A stretch of 50,072 nucleotides of DNA from JBBDXI01 sp040902425 (GCA_040902425.1 JBBDXI010000009.1:1-50072), one strand, 5' to 3'. Counted from the first letter of the stretch, positions 9,413 through 19,512 are shown. The notes: a model not told the origin generated them from the letters alone. A program made the numbers and translations.

Positions 9413-11509
9413 ATGCTTCGCGCCTCCGCGCTGTGCCTGATCTGGATCCTTGCCGTCGCCGCCCCTTCACGCGTTTCAGCCCAAACGACCATTTTTTCTG
9501 ATGGTTTCGAGGGAGCGTTTCCCGGGAGCTGGACAGTCGGTAACGACGGCGGGATCACCTCCGCTCGTTGGGGCGACAACTCCTTCACCGCGTACGTCGG
9601 AGGCTGGAGTGCTTTCTGCGCGGACAACGGATCAAACACCCGCACCGTGTACGACAACAATCTTCACACATTCATGGAGCGCCGTAATGTATCGCTGGCC
9701 GGCTACTCCAACGCTCTACTGTCGTTCCGGTACCGCCTCAACTCGGAGAGCGGTTTCGACCACTTTACCGTCAACATCCGGAGTCAATCGGGCGCTTGGA
9801 GCCAGGTATTCAGTGCCTCTGGGAACCAGTGGAGTCAGGGATGGCAGCACCGGCAACTTGACCTTAGTCAGTGGGCCGGTCAGTCCGGTCTGTACGTCCA
9901 GTTCCGCTTCGACAGCGACGGGGTAGTCGTCCCCGCATCTCCCAGCGGCGTCTGGCTTGACGAAGTGAGCCTGACCGCCAGCGTTTCCAGTTCCGTGAGT
10001 ATTACCGTGCTGAACCAGAACGGAAACCCCCGCTCTGGAGCGATCGTTCAGCGATATAGCGCCGCGTACGCCTATTTGGACGAGCGGCCTACCAATGCCT
10101 CCGGTGTGGCAACCTGGTCCTCCATGGCCCCGGGGACCTACAACTTTGAGGTCTACTATGAGGGTCAGAATCCCTTCAACACGACCGGCGAGTTCTGGGT
10201 ATCAACAACGCGGGCCATTGCGGCCGGGCCGAATACGTTCCCCCTGCAGCGAATCTGGCCCTACACAGCCGTGTACAAGATCGTCCGCGAACAGGACGGC
10301 TGGGAGGTACCAGCCGGCGCGGCGCTTGCGCCGGTGTCCCACAATAAACTCTTCCTCGTCGCAACCATCCGAAATGGAACTCAAGCGGCCCAGTCGGTGC
10401 GCGTGCAGACTCTGCTCGATCGGAATCACTCCGCGCCTTGGGATTACCTTTCAGCGTGGACCGGGTACCTGAGCGTGTCAGCGCTTAGCACACGCGACTT
10501 TACGGTCCCCTTCATTCCGAACACAGCCGTCACCGGCACGTTCTCGAAGGCCATTCAGACAGAGACGGTGCCGGTCGGAAAGACCGACGCTTGGAATTGG
10601 GGACCTGCGTTTCATCTGCTGCCGCTCCCGGGCGCCAGTACAGGCAATGGTGCGATCAACGCATTTGGACGCGTGTGGACCAAAATCGACTGGGCGTGGC
10701 AATCCTCGCTGGGACTAAGCGCCGCAAACGCCTCCTTTGACGGCACCGAAATGTCCCTGCGGGTCTCGGACGGGTCGGGAGTAGGCAGCCAGGTTGAGGC
10801 GCAAGGCGCGGGCTTCCACTACGGCGACTACACCGCCCGTATCAAGGCGGTGCCAGGCACGAACTGCCCGCGGGGCGTGACGCAAGGCTTCTTCTACTAT
10901 CTCAGTGACCCGCCGAATGCGAGCGAGATCGACGTGGAGATACTGTCAACAGAACCGGGGTATGTGCGATATGTTGTTCATGGGGGCGCCACGTCGCAGC
11001 AGTTTCGGGTGGCGGTGCCGAATCAATCCAGTGCGTATCACGAATACGGCTTTCGGTGGCGCCCGGGCAGAGTGGAGTTTCTTCTCGACGGGGTGGTGCC
11101 ACAGGGTGTGATTGTTGGGGGAGGTGGGGGGAACAACTGCAGCGGTTGGACGCCGGGCGCAACGGTACCGGCGGTGGCGACTGCAAATGTGCCGTCGCAA
11201 CCTGGTCGGCTGATCGTGAATCACTGGTCTGGCAGCCCAGGTTGGTCTGGGGTGGCGCCCCTCGGGGCCGGGGACCTAGTGATGCGAGTGCAGGACGTCA
11301 CATATCTGCCGTGGCAGTGCTACGCGGACTGTGACAGCAGCGGAGCCCTGAACGTAGCGGACTTCTCGTGCTTCCTGCAACGGTTCGCCGCTGGTTGTGC
11401 GTCGCCGATCAACTGCTACGCGAACTGCGACGGCAGCGGGGTCGCGCCGTTCCTGAATGTCGCAGATTTCGCGTGCTTCCTTCAGCGATTCGCCGCGGGT
11501 TGTCCATAG
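9413..11509 (+). CDS. Secreted GH16-like glycoside hydrolase with C-terminal Phycisphaerales repeats
   Basis: A protein of 698 residues from ATG 9413, with AGGAG (9401-9405) 7 nt upstream. A clear signal peptide ends at about residue 23 (RVSA). Residues 26-190 resemble a MAM- or lectin-like beta domain (FSDGFEG...WLDEVSL), 192-265 a carboxypeptidase-regulatory-like domain, 265-405 another beta domain. Residues about 405-635 look like GH16: EIDVE at 505-509 supplies the nucleophile and acid/base glutamates, and YGFRWRPGRVEFLLDG is the usual downstream strand. GH16 enzymes cleave beta-1,3 or beta-1,4 glucans and galactans; the substrate here is unknown. The tail carries two copies (from 636 and 668) of a Cys-rich NVADF/CFLQRFAAGC repeat. 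It follows the kinase gene by 63 nt and may be co-transcribed. Confidence 0.8.
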   Translation: MLRASALCLIWILAVAAPSRVSAQTTIFSDGFEGAFPGSWTVGNDGGITSARWGDNSFTAYVGGWSAFCADNGSNTRTVYDNNLHTFMERRNVSLAGYSNALLSFRYRLNSESGFDHFTVNIRSQSGAWSQVFSASGNQWSQGWQHRQLDLSQWAGQSGLYVQFRFDSDGVVVPASPSGVWLDEVSLTASVSSSVSITVLNQNGNPRSGAIVQRYSAAYAYLDERPTNASGVATWSSMAPGTYNFEVYYEGQNPFNTTGEFWVSTTRAIAAGPNTFPLQRIWPYTAVYKIVREQDGWEVPAGAALAPVSHNKLFLVATIRNGTQAAQSVRVQTLLDRNHSAPWDYLSAWTGYLSVSALSTRDFTVPFIPNTAVTGTFSKAIQTETVPVGKTDAWNWGPAFHLLPLPGASTGNGAINAFGRVWTKIDWAWQSSLGLSAANASFDGTEMSLRVSDGSGVGSQVEAQGAGFHYGDYTARIKAVPGTNCPRGVTQGFFYYLSDPPNASEIDVEILSTEPGYVRYVVHGGATSQQFRVAVPNQSSAYHEYGFRWRPGRVEFLLDGVVPQGVIVGGGGGNNCSGWTPGATVPAVATANVPSQPGRLIVNHWSGSPGWSGVAPLGAGDLVMRVQDVTYLPWQCYADCDSSGALNVADFSCFLQRFAAGCASPINCYANCDGSGVAPFLNVADFACFLQRFAAGCP

Positions 11510-11649
11510 GGAGGGGTGAGCCGTCCTCGCCCCGCGGCGGCCGCCGCGCCATCAAGAGCCGTCGTGACCTTGCCCTTCCGGTGATGCTGGGTCAAGCCGC
11601 GGCTGATCGTTCGGGTCGCGTCGGGCCCAGCGGCGGTCCGGGCTCGGCA

Positions 11650-12222
11650 CTACGACGGGTACGGAAGCCCAAGCTCCATGTTTTGGAGGAACTCGTCGTA
11701 GGTGACAACGTCGCCGTAGAACTCGGCGAAGGTGCCGAGGTCTCGCTCTCTGAAGGCATGCACGGCGTTGCGCCGCTGCTGCACGCGCTGTGCCCATGGC
11801 CCCCAGTTCGCCGCGGAGGTTGGCGACCAGACCTCGGCGCGGAGAAACGTCAGCAGACCGTCCAGGGTCGCCTCGTCGGGATCAATGACCTTTCCGTGTC
11901 GGCGGATCGGACGGGCGCTCCGCCTGTAGTCCTCGAGATACACGGCCAACAAGGTCTTGAACGATCCTTCCAGAAGAGCACCGAGGTTTGTCCACGCGAG
12001 GATGAGGCGGCCTTCCTCATCCGGGCCGGTGTCAAAGCGGACCCAGAGCTTGAGGGTCAGCGACAGCGCGACGTGGCGGTCCAAGCGAGACTTGGCCAGC
12101 ATGTCCGCAGCTGTTCTTGGGGCCCAGCCGTGCGATGACGCCCAGAACGATCGGAGCCGTTCGTTGGTCTCGACGATGTGATTGAGTGCTTCGACAACGC
12201 GAACAGGAGCTCGCTTGGCCAT
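11650..12222 (-). CDS. HEPN-like conserved hypothetical protein
   Basis: A protein of 190 residues. The ATG at 12222 (MAKRAPVRVVEAL) is preferred because the 34 residues before it are low-quality; the ribosome binding site is weak. The protein is nearly all helical. A segment W-TNLGALLEG--K--LAVYLEDY is followed by VQQRRNAVHAFRERDLGTFAEFY. RRNAVH is an R-x4-H motif, the hallmark of HEPN domains, many of which are RNases or nucleotidyltransferase partners in toxin-antitoxin and defence systems. I recall related uncharacterised proteins with an RNAIHAF core in many bacteria. No partner antitoxin is identified next door. RNase activity is inference. Confidence 0.6.
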   Translation of the reverse strand: MAKRAPVRVVEALNHIVETNERLRSFWASSHGWAPRTAADMLAKSRLDRHVALSLTLKLWVRFDTGPDEEGRLILAWTNLGALLEGSFKTLLAVYLEDYRRSARPIRRHGKVIDPDEATLDGLLTFLRAEVWSPTSAANWGPWAQRVQQRRNAVHAFRERDLGTFAEFYGDVVTYDEFLQNMELGLPYPS

Positions 12223-12365
12223 GGCGGGTCCCAAGGGACTGAAAGGAGTAGCGGCAGCTCGGCTTCCTGAGAACACGCCACGGTCCGGGGACAGTGGACG
12301 TCCGGCGGACCGCGGGCACTGCATGTCGCGCTGCGCCTAGCCGGTAATGCCCCTTGTGTAGGCTC

Positions 12366-13006
12366 TCACCGGCCATGGGGTACGTTCATCCCCTTCATGG
12401 CATAGCCGGGGCCGTGCGGGCCGGCTCGGTTTCGGTAGCCCGCAACCCAGTTGGCGAACTCTCTCAGTGGCCCGTTTGCCTTGCTGGTGTGGGTGCCGTC
12501 GACGCACTCGACCACGATCCGGATGGCCGTGGACAGGTGACCCCACGGCGCGCTGTAGTAATCGGGTGGAAGAAGCTGCCCCGGTCCGTCGCTTCGCCGC
12601 ACGGCAAAGTAGAGGCTGACGGTCTGCCCTGCTGGCAACGTAAACCCGCGACTCGGGTCAAATCCGGACGTCCCGAGACTCGCCCAACAGGGGCGCAGCG
12701 GGATGGCGTCCGAGGTCTCGATGAAGGCGTTCCGGACCTTCGCGTCCCTCGCTCCTGCCGTGACCTCGCCCACGATGAAGGACCGACTGTAATCGGTGGG
12801 CGCCTCAATCGGGAACTGGACCTTAGGGATGATGTCGAGCTCGCCACGGTCCGCCAACGCTGTGGCAATGTTGCCCAGACTCGCGTTCCGCTGCTGGCCC
12901 TGGCGCGCTCCCGCCGGCCGCGGACGACCCAACCGATCAATCCACCCGCTGCGCCGGCCGTTGCAACGCACGCGGACCACAGAGCGATCGCTTCCCCGGT
13001 GTTCAT
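12366..13006 (-). pseudogene. Membrane-anchored hypothetical protein, apparently frameshifted
   Basis: The N-terminus lies in one frame: ATG 13006, an anchor helix (AIALWSACVATAGAAGGLIGWVV) and a basic stop-transfer segment RGRRERAR. At about 12905-12915 the protein-like sequence continues in the next frame (GQQRNASLGNIATALADRGEL) to the stop at 12366. Joining the two needs a -1 shift, equal to one missing base. A TAGGAT hexamer at 13019-13014 lies 7 nt before the ATG, as at other starts in this window, supporting 13006 as the true start. The second half (about 190 residues) is a soluble beta-rich domain of unknown function. A sequencing error, a real mutation or programmed slippage are all possible; there is no obvious slippery heptamer. 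Confidence 0.55.
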
Positions 13007-13013
13007 GGCGAGA

Positions 13014-13019
13014 ATCCTA
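13014..13019 (-). promoter_or_regulatory. TAGGAT -10-like element
   Basis: Reads TAGGAT on the minus strand, ending 7 nt before ATG 13006. The same hexamer at almost the same distance precedes the LON-domain gene at 33419. Fits a leaderless promoter. Confidence 0.45.
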
Positions 13020-13109
13020 CGCCTGTCTGCTCACACTGCCCGCAGGAAGCAGGGCGGGACGAGCCCGCAGAGGCGGTCGTCAGGGCGGAGGTCCGCAGCG
13101 CCCCGAGGC

Positions 13110-13985
13110 TCACGTAACTGTGATCGACACCAAGTCCTTGCCGATCGCCAGTTGGTATCTGCGCCGGGCTCCCCACAAGCCTAGGACCGCGGCGAGCGAC
13201 GCTCCCACCAACGGAACGGCTGCAAACGCCATCTGTCCGACAAGCTTGATACCGAAAACCAGTGGAGCCTCCCTCGCAAATCCCAGATCCGCAGTCACCA
13301 CCTTGAGTACAGCGACAGCGACGAATACGAGCGGGAACGATGACACGCAGGCCGTGATGAGATCGCTGCCCGCCGCCGGGTTGGCCATCGTTCCTGGAAG
13401 GTGTCGCTGCCCGGGAGGCGGAGCGACTTGTTCCGCCACGCGATAGGCGTGCATCGAGGCCACGCACACCAGAAGGACGGCGGCGATCACGAGCACGCCC
13501 TCCAGAAACTGAATGACGGCCACCCCCCAGAACCGAGCGTCCCCGGGGTCCCATCGTCCGATCGTCCATGCCACCGACTCGTGCATGCGGACACTCTTGG
13601 CGATATAGCCGAGGGTCCATAGCAGCGCGTATCCCCACAGAATGTAGAACCACGCGGTCGCCCCGCGGGACCGGCCCGCGGGAGCGGCGAGAGGACCCCC
13701 GAGAACGCTAAGTACGCGGCCACTCGCAATCACACACCCCAGTGCCATCCAGAACGAAGCGTCATCGAGCCTGCGGAGCACGCCGAGGCCTACGAATGCC
13801 GCGCCGCCGTGCGCCTTCAATGGCTCCCCAGCAATCTTTGCTTCCGCGGCTGATGTTCCTACCACCGGACCGAGTTGCTGAACGGCGGCCGCCTCCGCTG
13901 CGGAGAAAGGATCTGTCTCAAAGCATAGTTGCAGGGGTTTCAGCATCAGCAGCATGAGCGGGATCAGCAGCGCCCAGCGATTCAT
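13110..13985 (-). CDS. Polytopic membrane protein of unknown function
   Basis: A protein of 291 residues from ATG 13985, with GAGGAAG (13996-13990) 4 nt upstream. It opens with a hydrophobic segment (WALLIPLMLLMLKPL) that may be a signal anchor, then has about five further membrane helices: around SFWMALGCVIASG, WFYILWGYALLWTLGYIA, VIQFLEGVLVIAAVLLV, LVFVAVAVLKVV and MAFAAVPLVGASLAAVLGL. No family motif is recognised. It lies in a leftward run with the frameshifted anchored protein and the HEPN-like gene downstream, so a joint function is possible but untested. Confidence 0.65.
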   Translation of the reverse strand: MNRWALLIPLMLLMLKPLQLCFETDPFSAAEAAAVQQLGPVVGTSAAEAKIAGEPLKAHGGAAFVGLGVLRRLDDASFWMALGCVIASGRVLSVLGGPLAAPAGRSRGATAWFYILWGYALLWTLGYIAKSVRMHESVAWTIGRWDPGDARFWGVAVIQFLEGVLVIAAVLLVCVASMHAYRVAEQVAPPPGQRHLPGTMANPAAGSDLITACVSSFPLVFVAVAVLKVVTADLGFAREAPLVFGIKLVGQMAFAAVPLVGASLAAVLGLWGARRRYQLAIGKDLVSITVT

Positions 13986-14049
13986 TGTGCTTCCTCTCGT
14001 GCCACGAGCCACTTGATGGCGAGTCCGCGCCGCGAGCCGTCTAGACCTC

Positions 14050-16476
14050 TTACTTCAACGGTTCCCGCAATCTGAACACGCCTCGGATACTGTCGACCGT
14101 ATCGCCGGCGCCCTGGATCTTGAGGCCCACGAGCTCGTAGCCCGCGGGCGCCTCGTATTCCGGGGAGTACCTGTGTCCTCCCGGCCCCCCGATAAGGAGG
14201 CCGCCCCTGCCCTTGTCCCCCTTCGGAACCCCCTCGGACCGGCCGCTGTTCAGGATGAAGCGGATCGAGTCCGTCTTATTCCCGTAGCGGATCTGGTATC
14301 CCGTGATGTACTCGTTCGAGCGCAGCTTTATGACTGTCTGCTTCTGGTAGTCCTGGCCACCGATTTGATTGTTGAAACCCTTCCTGTGCTCGTCCTTCCC
14401 GAGCATCTCGTCGGGTGTCGCTGGCGCGTACGTCTCCTTCCCTCCCCTTGAGCGCACCACGAAAAGAAAGTTATCGCAGCACCTGCCGGTGAAAGGGACG
14501 ATGCCCGTAATGGAGTCACCGAGATCAACCGCGGGCATGTAGAACTGCCGTGGTCCGGGACCAGCGCCTTGCCTCGTGTCTCCCCAGATGTACAGCGGCT
14601 TTGATGGCTGCTTGGCCCCCTCCGCCAGCGTTGCTCCTCCGGTGAACGAGGATCCTGCACGGAGTTCCACTTCCAGGTCTGTCTCAGCGGCTGCATAGTC
14701 GTTCGCGTTGAATCCGATCTTTCCCAAGCCTCCTCTGACCTCCTGCGGCAGCGACGCGTCCACCTCGCGCTGCGCATCAGCCGGCTTCGAACGCGGCCGC
14801 CGAACTACCCGCAGCTGGGCCACAAAGGGGGCGTTCTTGACCTCCTCTGGGAGAAGCGAGTCAAGCTGCTTCACGTGCTCATTCAACGTGTCAATGAAGG
14901 ACGACTTCACCTGCTTCCGCAACTCCTCGAGGTGCGCTTGCTTCGCCTTCCCGCCCTTCTCAACTGCTTCGTGGATCACATCGGCTCTGCTCTCCGCGAA
15001 GGAGATGCGCCCCTCGTTCGCCGTCGGCACAAGGGACACGCGCACGAGCTGCCAAACACCGACCTCGGCCACCTTCGTGGTGAGCGGCCCACCGAGCGTG
15101 TCGACCTTCACCCTCGCCCGCAAAACGAAGTCAAGGGCGACGGCACCCCTGCCGTTCCCCGCGTCGATGCCAGTGGACCCACCGTACCCGAAGTAGGCCT
15201 CCGGTTTCTTCGTGCCCTCGACGATGCCTAGGTCGAGGACATCGAACGCTGTGCCACCGGCCTTTCCGATCTCCTTTCGGATCCGGTCCCGCGCTTCTTG
15301 CGCAATGCGCTCACCGAGCTCATCGAATAGCCCGCTCGGGACGTTGAGCACCGCGAAGGTGGGACGCTCCGCCGGTCCGATCCAATGCTCCCCGAACCTG
15401 CGGAGTCGCATCTTCGGGTTGAACATGGGGCTCACCGGCGAACCATGTCCCTGGGCGCCGGTGCCTCCCCATCGTCCCGGGAACGACATCACGAGTCGCG
15501 CATCGATGCTGGAATCATCGCGCACGTTCACGAGCAGGCTTTCGAGTCCGACTGAATAGCCCGCGTCGGCTGCGTCTCCGCGGTGCGACCGAATCGTGAG
15601 GAGAGCCCCGAGGCCGCCGTGCCCAAGGTCGCCGGTCCGGAACAGCCCCTTCACCGTTTCATGGCCGTCGCCGTCTCCCCCCGGTAGCGGCCACGGTTCA
15701 TTCGTGCCGCCCTCAAGGAAAGCGATCGCGTGCATCCTCTTCTTGTCAGAGAATCGTGCGGCCTCCGGCATGACCTCGAGGACCTCGCCGTGATTGTGGT
15801 AGAACAGGCCGACTGGCGGTGAGTTCGAGGGACCCTTAGGAGCCACAACCTCGAGGCACAGCCAGTCACCTTCGTGGTGCCAGTGGTGCTCGCGGGCGTT
15901 GTTGAAGGCGAAGAGCACCCAGTACTGCAGCGACCAGTACTCCTTCCCGAGATCCTGGACCAAGCCGAATACGCACGCGATCCGCTTTGTGATGGCCTCG
16001 CGCGTTGATGCCTGCCTGTTGCCGGCGGCACCATCTCGTGTCGCGCCCCCGTTCTCGCCGGGAGAATCCAGCCAGGCACTCTTGAAGTCTGAGTGCCCGA
16101 CATCGAGCAGCCACTTTGACCGACCGGTGGCAGGCACGGAACCGAAGTCCTTGACAGGCCCTGCTTCGGTCGACAGAGAGTTCGCCGTGCTCACGAAGAA
16201 CGAGGGCGTGACGAGCGCCTCGATTCGGTCAGAGTTGTCCGACTTGTCCCAGACGAGGACCGGCGCGTACTCCCGCAGGAGCAGCGTTTCCTGCTTTACC
16301 GTCAGCCCGGTTGGGGCGAGGTTCTCCGGCGGCCGGATAGATCGGAGCTGCTCAGGAAGATCGGGTTTCTGTGATGGAGCGGCTTCTTTGGGCCCCGTCT
16401 GGCAGCACCAGACGACTGGGGCTACGGCGAGCCATGCAGCAACGAGAGCGGACCGAACGACCATCACGGCGTTCAT
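14050..16476 (-). CDS. Exported Vps62-like protein with jacalin-like C-terminal domain
   Basis: A protein of 808 residues from ATG 16476; TATGAT lies 6 nt upstream. A signal peptide or lipoprotein leader spans about 1-25, with Cys24-Cys25 after VVW, a poor lipobox. Residues 180-225 contain WSLQYWVLFAFNN followed by HHEGDW (200-205), the core of Vps62/DUF946-type proteins. The middle has long charged helices. The C-terminal 55 residues (GGPGGHRYSPEY...VGLKIQGAGDTVDSIRGVF) match the jacalin lectin strand pattern, and a similar pattern about 90 residues earlier (ITGYQIRYGNKTDSIRF) may be the first half of the same fold. Predicted role: envelope-attached or secreted carbohydrate-binding protein; the substrate is unknown. 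The pairing with the Vps62 core is unusual in my experience. Confidence 0.65.
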   Translation of the reverse strand: MNAVMVVRSALVAAWLAVAPVVWCCQTGPKEAAPSQKPDLPEQLRSIRPPENLAPTGLTVKQETLLLREYAPVLVWDKSDNSDRIEALVTPSFFVSTANSLSTEAGPVKDFGSVPATGRSKWLLDVGHSDFKSAWLDSPGENGGATRDGAAGNRQASTREAITKRIACVFGLVQDLGKEYWSLQYWVLFAFNNAREHHWHHEGDWLCLEVVAPKGPSNSPPVGLFYHNHGEVLEVMPEAARFSDKKRMHAIAFLEGGTNEPWPLPGGDGDGHETVKGLFRTGDLGHGGLGALLTIRSHRGDAADAGYSVGLESLLVNVRDDSSIDARLVMSFPGRWGGTGAQGHGSPVSPMFNPKMRLRRFGEHWIGPAERPTFAVLNVPSGLFDELGERIAQEARDRIRKEIGKAGGTAFDVLDLGIVEGTKKPEAYFGYGGSTGIDAGNGRGAVALDFVLRARVKVDTLGGPLTTKVAEVGVWQLVRVSLVPTANEGRISFAESRADVIHEAVEKGGKAKQAHLEELRKQVKSSFIDTLNEHVKQLDSLLPEEVKNAPFVAQLRVVRRPRSKPADAQREVDASLPQEVRGGLGKIGFNANDYAAAETDLEVELRAGSSFTGGATLAEGAKQPSKPLYIWGDTRQGAGPGPRQFYMPAVDLGDSITGIVPFTGRCCDNFLFVVRSRGGKETYAPATPDEMLGKDEHRKGFNNQIGGQDYQKQTVIKLRSNEYITGYQIRYGNKTDSIRFILNSGRSEGVPKGDKGRGGLLIGGPGGHRYSPEYEAPAGYELVGLKIQGAGDTVDSIRGVFRLREPLK

Positions 16477-16482
16477 GATGGG

Positions 16483-16488
16483 ATCATA
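16483..16488 (-). promoter_or_regulatory. TATGAT -10-like element
   Basis: TATGAT on the minus strand, 6 nt before ATG 16476 with no ribosome binding site in between. Supports the ATG rather than the TTG six codons earlier as the start. Confidence 0.5.
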
Positions 16489-16518
16489 ACGCAAGCGGGT
16501 TACGGTTCGCCTCCGACA

Positions 16519-17586
16519 TCAGGCCGCCCTGCGGTAATAGTGCCGCACCAGCCCGCCCAGGCGGACGTCGCAGCGCAACTCCCGGTCGCTGGGCGGCGGC
16601 GCCGCCGGTGGCGCCCGGCCCGAGGGGGTACAGTGCGGCAGCCGCGAGTGGGGCCGCTGCCGGTTGTAGTAGTCGGCGTACTCGCGGACGAGGCGGTCCA
16701 GATGCCGCGTGCCCAGCACCACAAACCGGTCCAGGCACTCCAGCCGCAGGGTCTGGATGAACCGCTCGGCGCGGGAGTTGAGGTTCGGGCTCTTTTTCGG
16801 GAGGACGATGGTGCGGACGCTGGCGGCCCGCATCGCCGCGAAGAACCCCGCGCCGAACTTGCTGTCCCGGTCCCGCAGCATCAGGTCGGGCGTGTGCCCC
16901 GCGGCCCGTGCCGCGGCGATGACCCGCTCGGACTCCCGGGCCACCCAGGCGTCGCTCGGCGCCAGGGTGGCGGGGGTGATGTAGACCTGCCGGGTCCGCA
17001 GGTGCAGGAACACCATCACGAACGCGGTCACGAACCCCCGCCGGGTCAGCACCCGCTGGGCCACAAAGTCGCACCCCCAGAGGGTCTCGGCGTGGGCCCG
17101 CATGAACTGGTCCCAGGTGGTCTCGCCGCGCTGCGGCGCCCGCGGCATGCCGGCCTCCTTGAGGATGTTCGCGACCGTGCCGCGGGAGATGGTGATCCCC
17201 AGCTTCTTGAGCTCCCCCCAGATCCGGGTGTAGCCCCAGTCCGTCTCTTGCGCCAGCCGCAGGACCAGCTGCCGGATGGCCTCGGGCCGCCGGGGACGGC
17301 CCGGGCGCTTCCGGCGCCGGCGGGCGGGGGCCGGCCGGTCGAGACGGTTGACCCAGCGGACGAAGGTGGCCGGGGTGACGATCGAGATCAGGGAGTGGAT
17401 GGCGCTCCCAAGGGGCTTGCCCAGGCGCACCAGCCGGATCCGCTCCTGGCGGGTGGTCCGGAGCCGGCACTTCAGCCTGCTCTTGAGGATCTCGTTCTCG
17501 GCACGGAGGAACTGCACTTGGCGGCGCAGGTCCGCTGCCCGCGCCGTGGCCAGGGTCTCCAGGAGGCGGTTGAAGAGGTTGGGCAT
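16519..17586 (-). CDS. Integrase-core transposase (IS3/IS481-like)
   Basis: A protein of 355 residues; GGGAGGT sits just upstream of ATG 17586. The N-terminal 60 residues include a coiled coil (LRRQVQFLRAENEILKSRL) as in many IS3/IS481-like proteins; residues 70-150 form a helix-turn-helix (WGYTRIWGELKKLGITIS). The integrase core holds D173 (LWGCDF), D239 (LMLRDRDSKFG) and E274 (NSRAERFIQTL), giving a D-D-x34-E spacing, and ends with EYADYYNRQRPHSRL. All three residues are present and the frame is intact, so it could be functional. It converges on nothing obvious downstream: 43 nt separate its stop from the next start. Confidence 0.9.
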   Translation of the reverse strand: MPNLFNRLLETLATARAADLRRQVQFLRAENEILKSRLKCRLRTTRQERIRLVRLGKPLGSAIHSLISIVTPATFVRWVNRLDRPAPARRRRKRPGRPRRPEAIRQLVLRLAQETDWGYTRIWGELKKLGITISRGTVANILKEAGMPRAPQRGETTWDQFMRAHAETLWGCDFVAQRVLTRRGFVTAFVMVFLHLRTRQVYITPATLAPSDAWVARESERVIAAARAAGHTPDLMLRDRDSKFGAGFFAAMRAASVRTIVLPKKSPNLNSRAERFIQTLRLECLDRFVVLGTRHLDRLVREYADYYNRQRPHSRLPHCTPSGRAPPAAPPPSDRELRCDVRLGGLVRHYYRRAA

Positions 17587-17714
17587 GGGACCTCCCGAGA
17601 GTGGACGAGGGGGCCCGCCATGGCCGGTGACAACATATTTGACCCCCGTCCGCGGCCCGCGGGCGGGGGTCCGAGGCTTGCGTGCCCCGGCGGCTCCGGC
17701 AGCGGAGGACCGCT

Positions 17715-17724
17715 NNNNNNNNNN
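17715..17724. other. Scaffold gap (10 Ns)
   Basis: Ten consecutive N between the IS transposase upstream region and the hairpin at 17755. The true distance is unknown and the junction is an assembler inference. Confidence 0.98.
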
Positions 17725-17754
17725 GGGGCCCCCGCCGAAATCGCGCCGGTCGGG

Positions 17755-17786
17755 ATCGTGTCACCACTCCCGTGGGGTGACACGAT
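17755..17786. repeat. 11-bp perfect hairpin beside the gap
   Basis: ATCGTGTCACC (17755-17765) pairs exactly with GGTGACACGAT (17776-17786) over a 10-nt loop. GGGGTGACA recurs in the direct-repeat region shortly after (around 17836). Could be a transposase-binding site, an operator or part of an IS end; there is no T-tract for a terminator. Confidence 0.6.
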
Positions 17787-17807
17787 TCAACCCGTGTATC
17801 TACAGAC

Positions 17808-17875
17808 ACTTACGCCGGTTCTGAGCCATTCGAGGGGTGACAATTCGGCCATGACTTAGGCGGTTTTGGGCCACA
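17808..17875 (+). repeat. Two imperfect 22-bp direct repeats
   Basis: ACTTACGCCGGTTCTGAGCC (from 17808) and ACTTAGGCGGTTTTGGGCC (from 17854) are 46 nt apart. They resemble paired binding sites near an IS end. From 17876 to 18000 I see no gene. Confidence 0.45.
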
Positions 17876-18000
17876 TCATGGCCGGCCTATCCCGTCGGGG
17901 TCACCTTCACTGCCTCGCCTCGTGGTCCTGTGGATGTCCGTGAGCGGTTCGATGCGCGGGCGCTTTCGCCGGGACTCCGCGGGCGGACCCGTGTCACGCG

Positions 18001-19508
<1,508 letters not shown>

Positions 19509-19512
<4 letters not shown>

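Larger units (their letters stand above)
16519..17875 (-). mobile_element. Integrase-type insertion sequence, ends not defined
   Basis: One rve-type transposase plus its upstream region. I could not find terminal inverted repeats near 16480-16520 and 17800-17880, so the limits are approximate. Upstream of the transposase lie a scaffold gap, a hairpin and two imperfect direct repeats (17808-17829 and 17854-17875) that may be part of the element end. Contig breaks at IS copies are common because the repeats collapse during assembly. Confidence 0.45.

Noticed and set aside
11533..11548. 16-bp GC palindrome after the GH16 gene as a terminator
   Set aside because: A perfect palindrome without a T-tract; in DNA this GC-rich such palindromes are expected by chance.
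16480..17880. Terminal inverted repeats for the second insertion sequence
   Set aside because: Compared both flanks and found no matching ends; the gap may hide part of one end.
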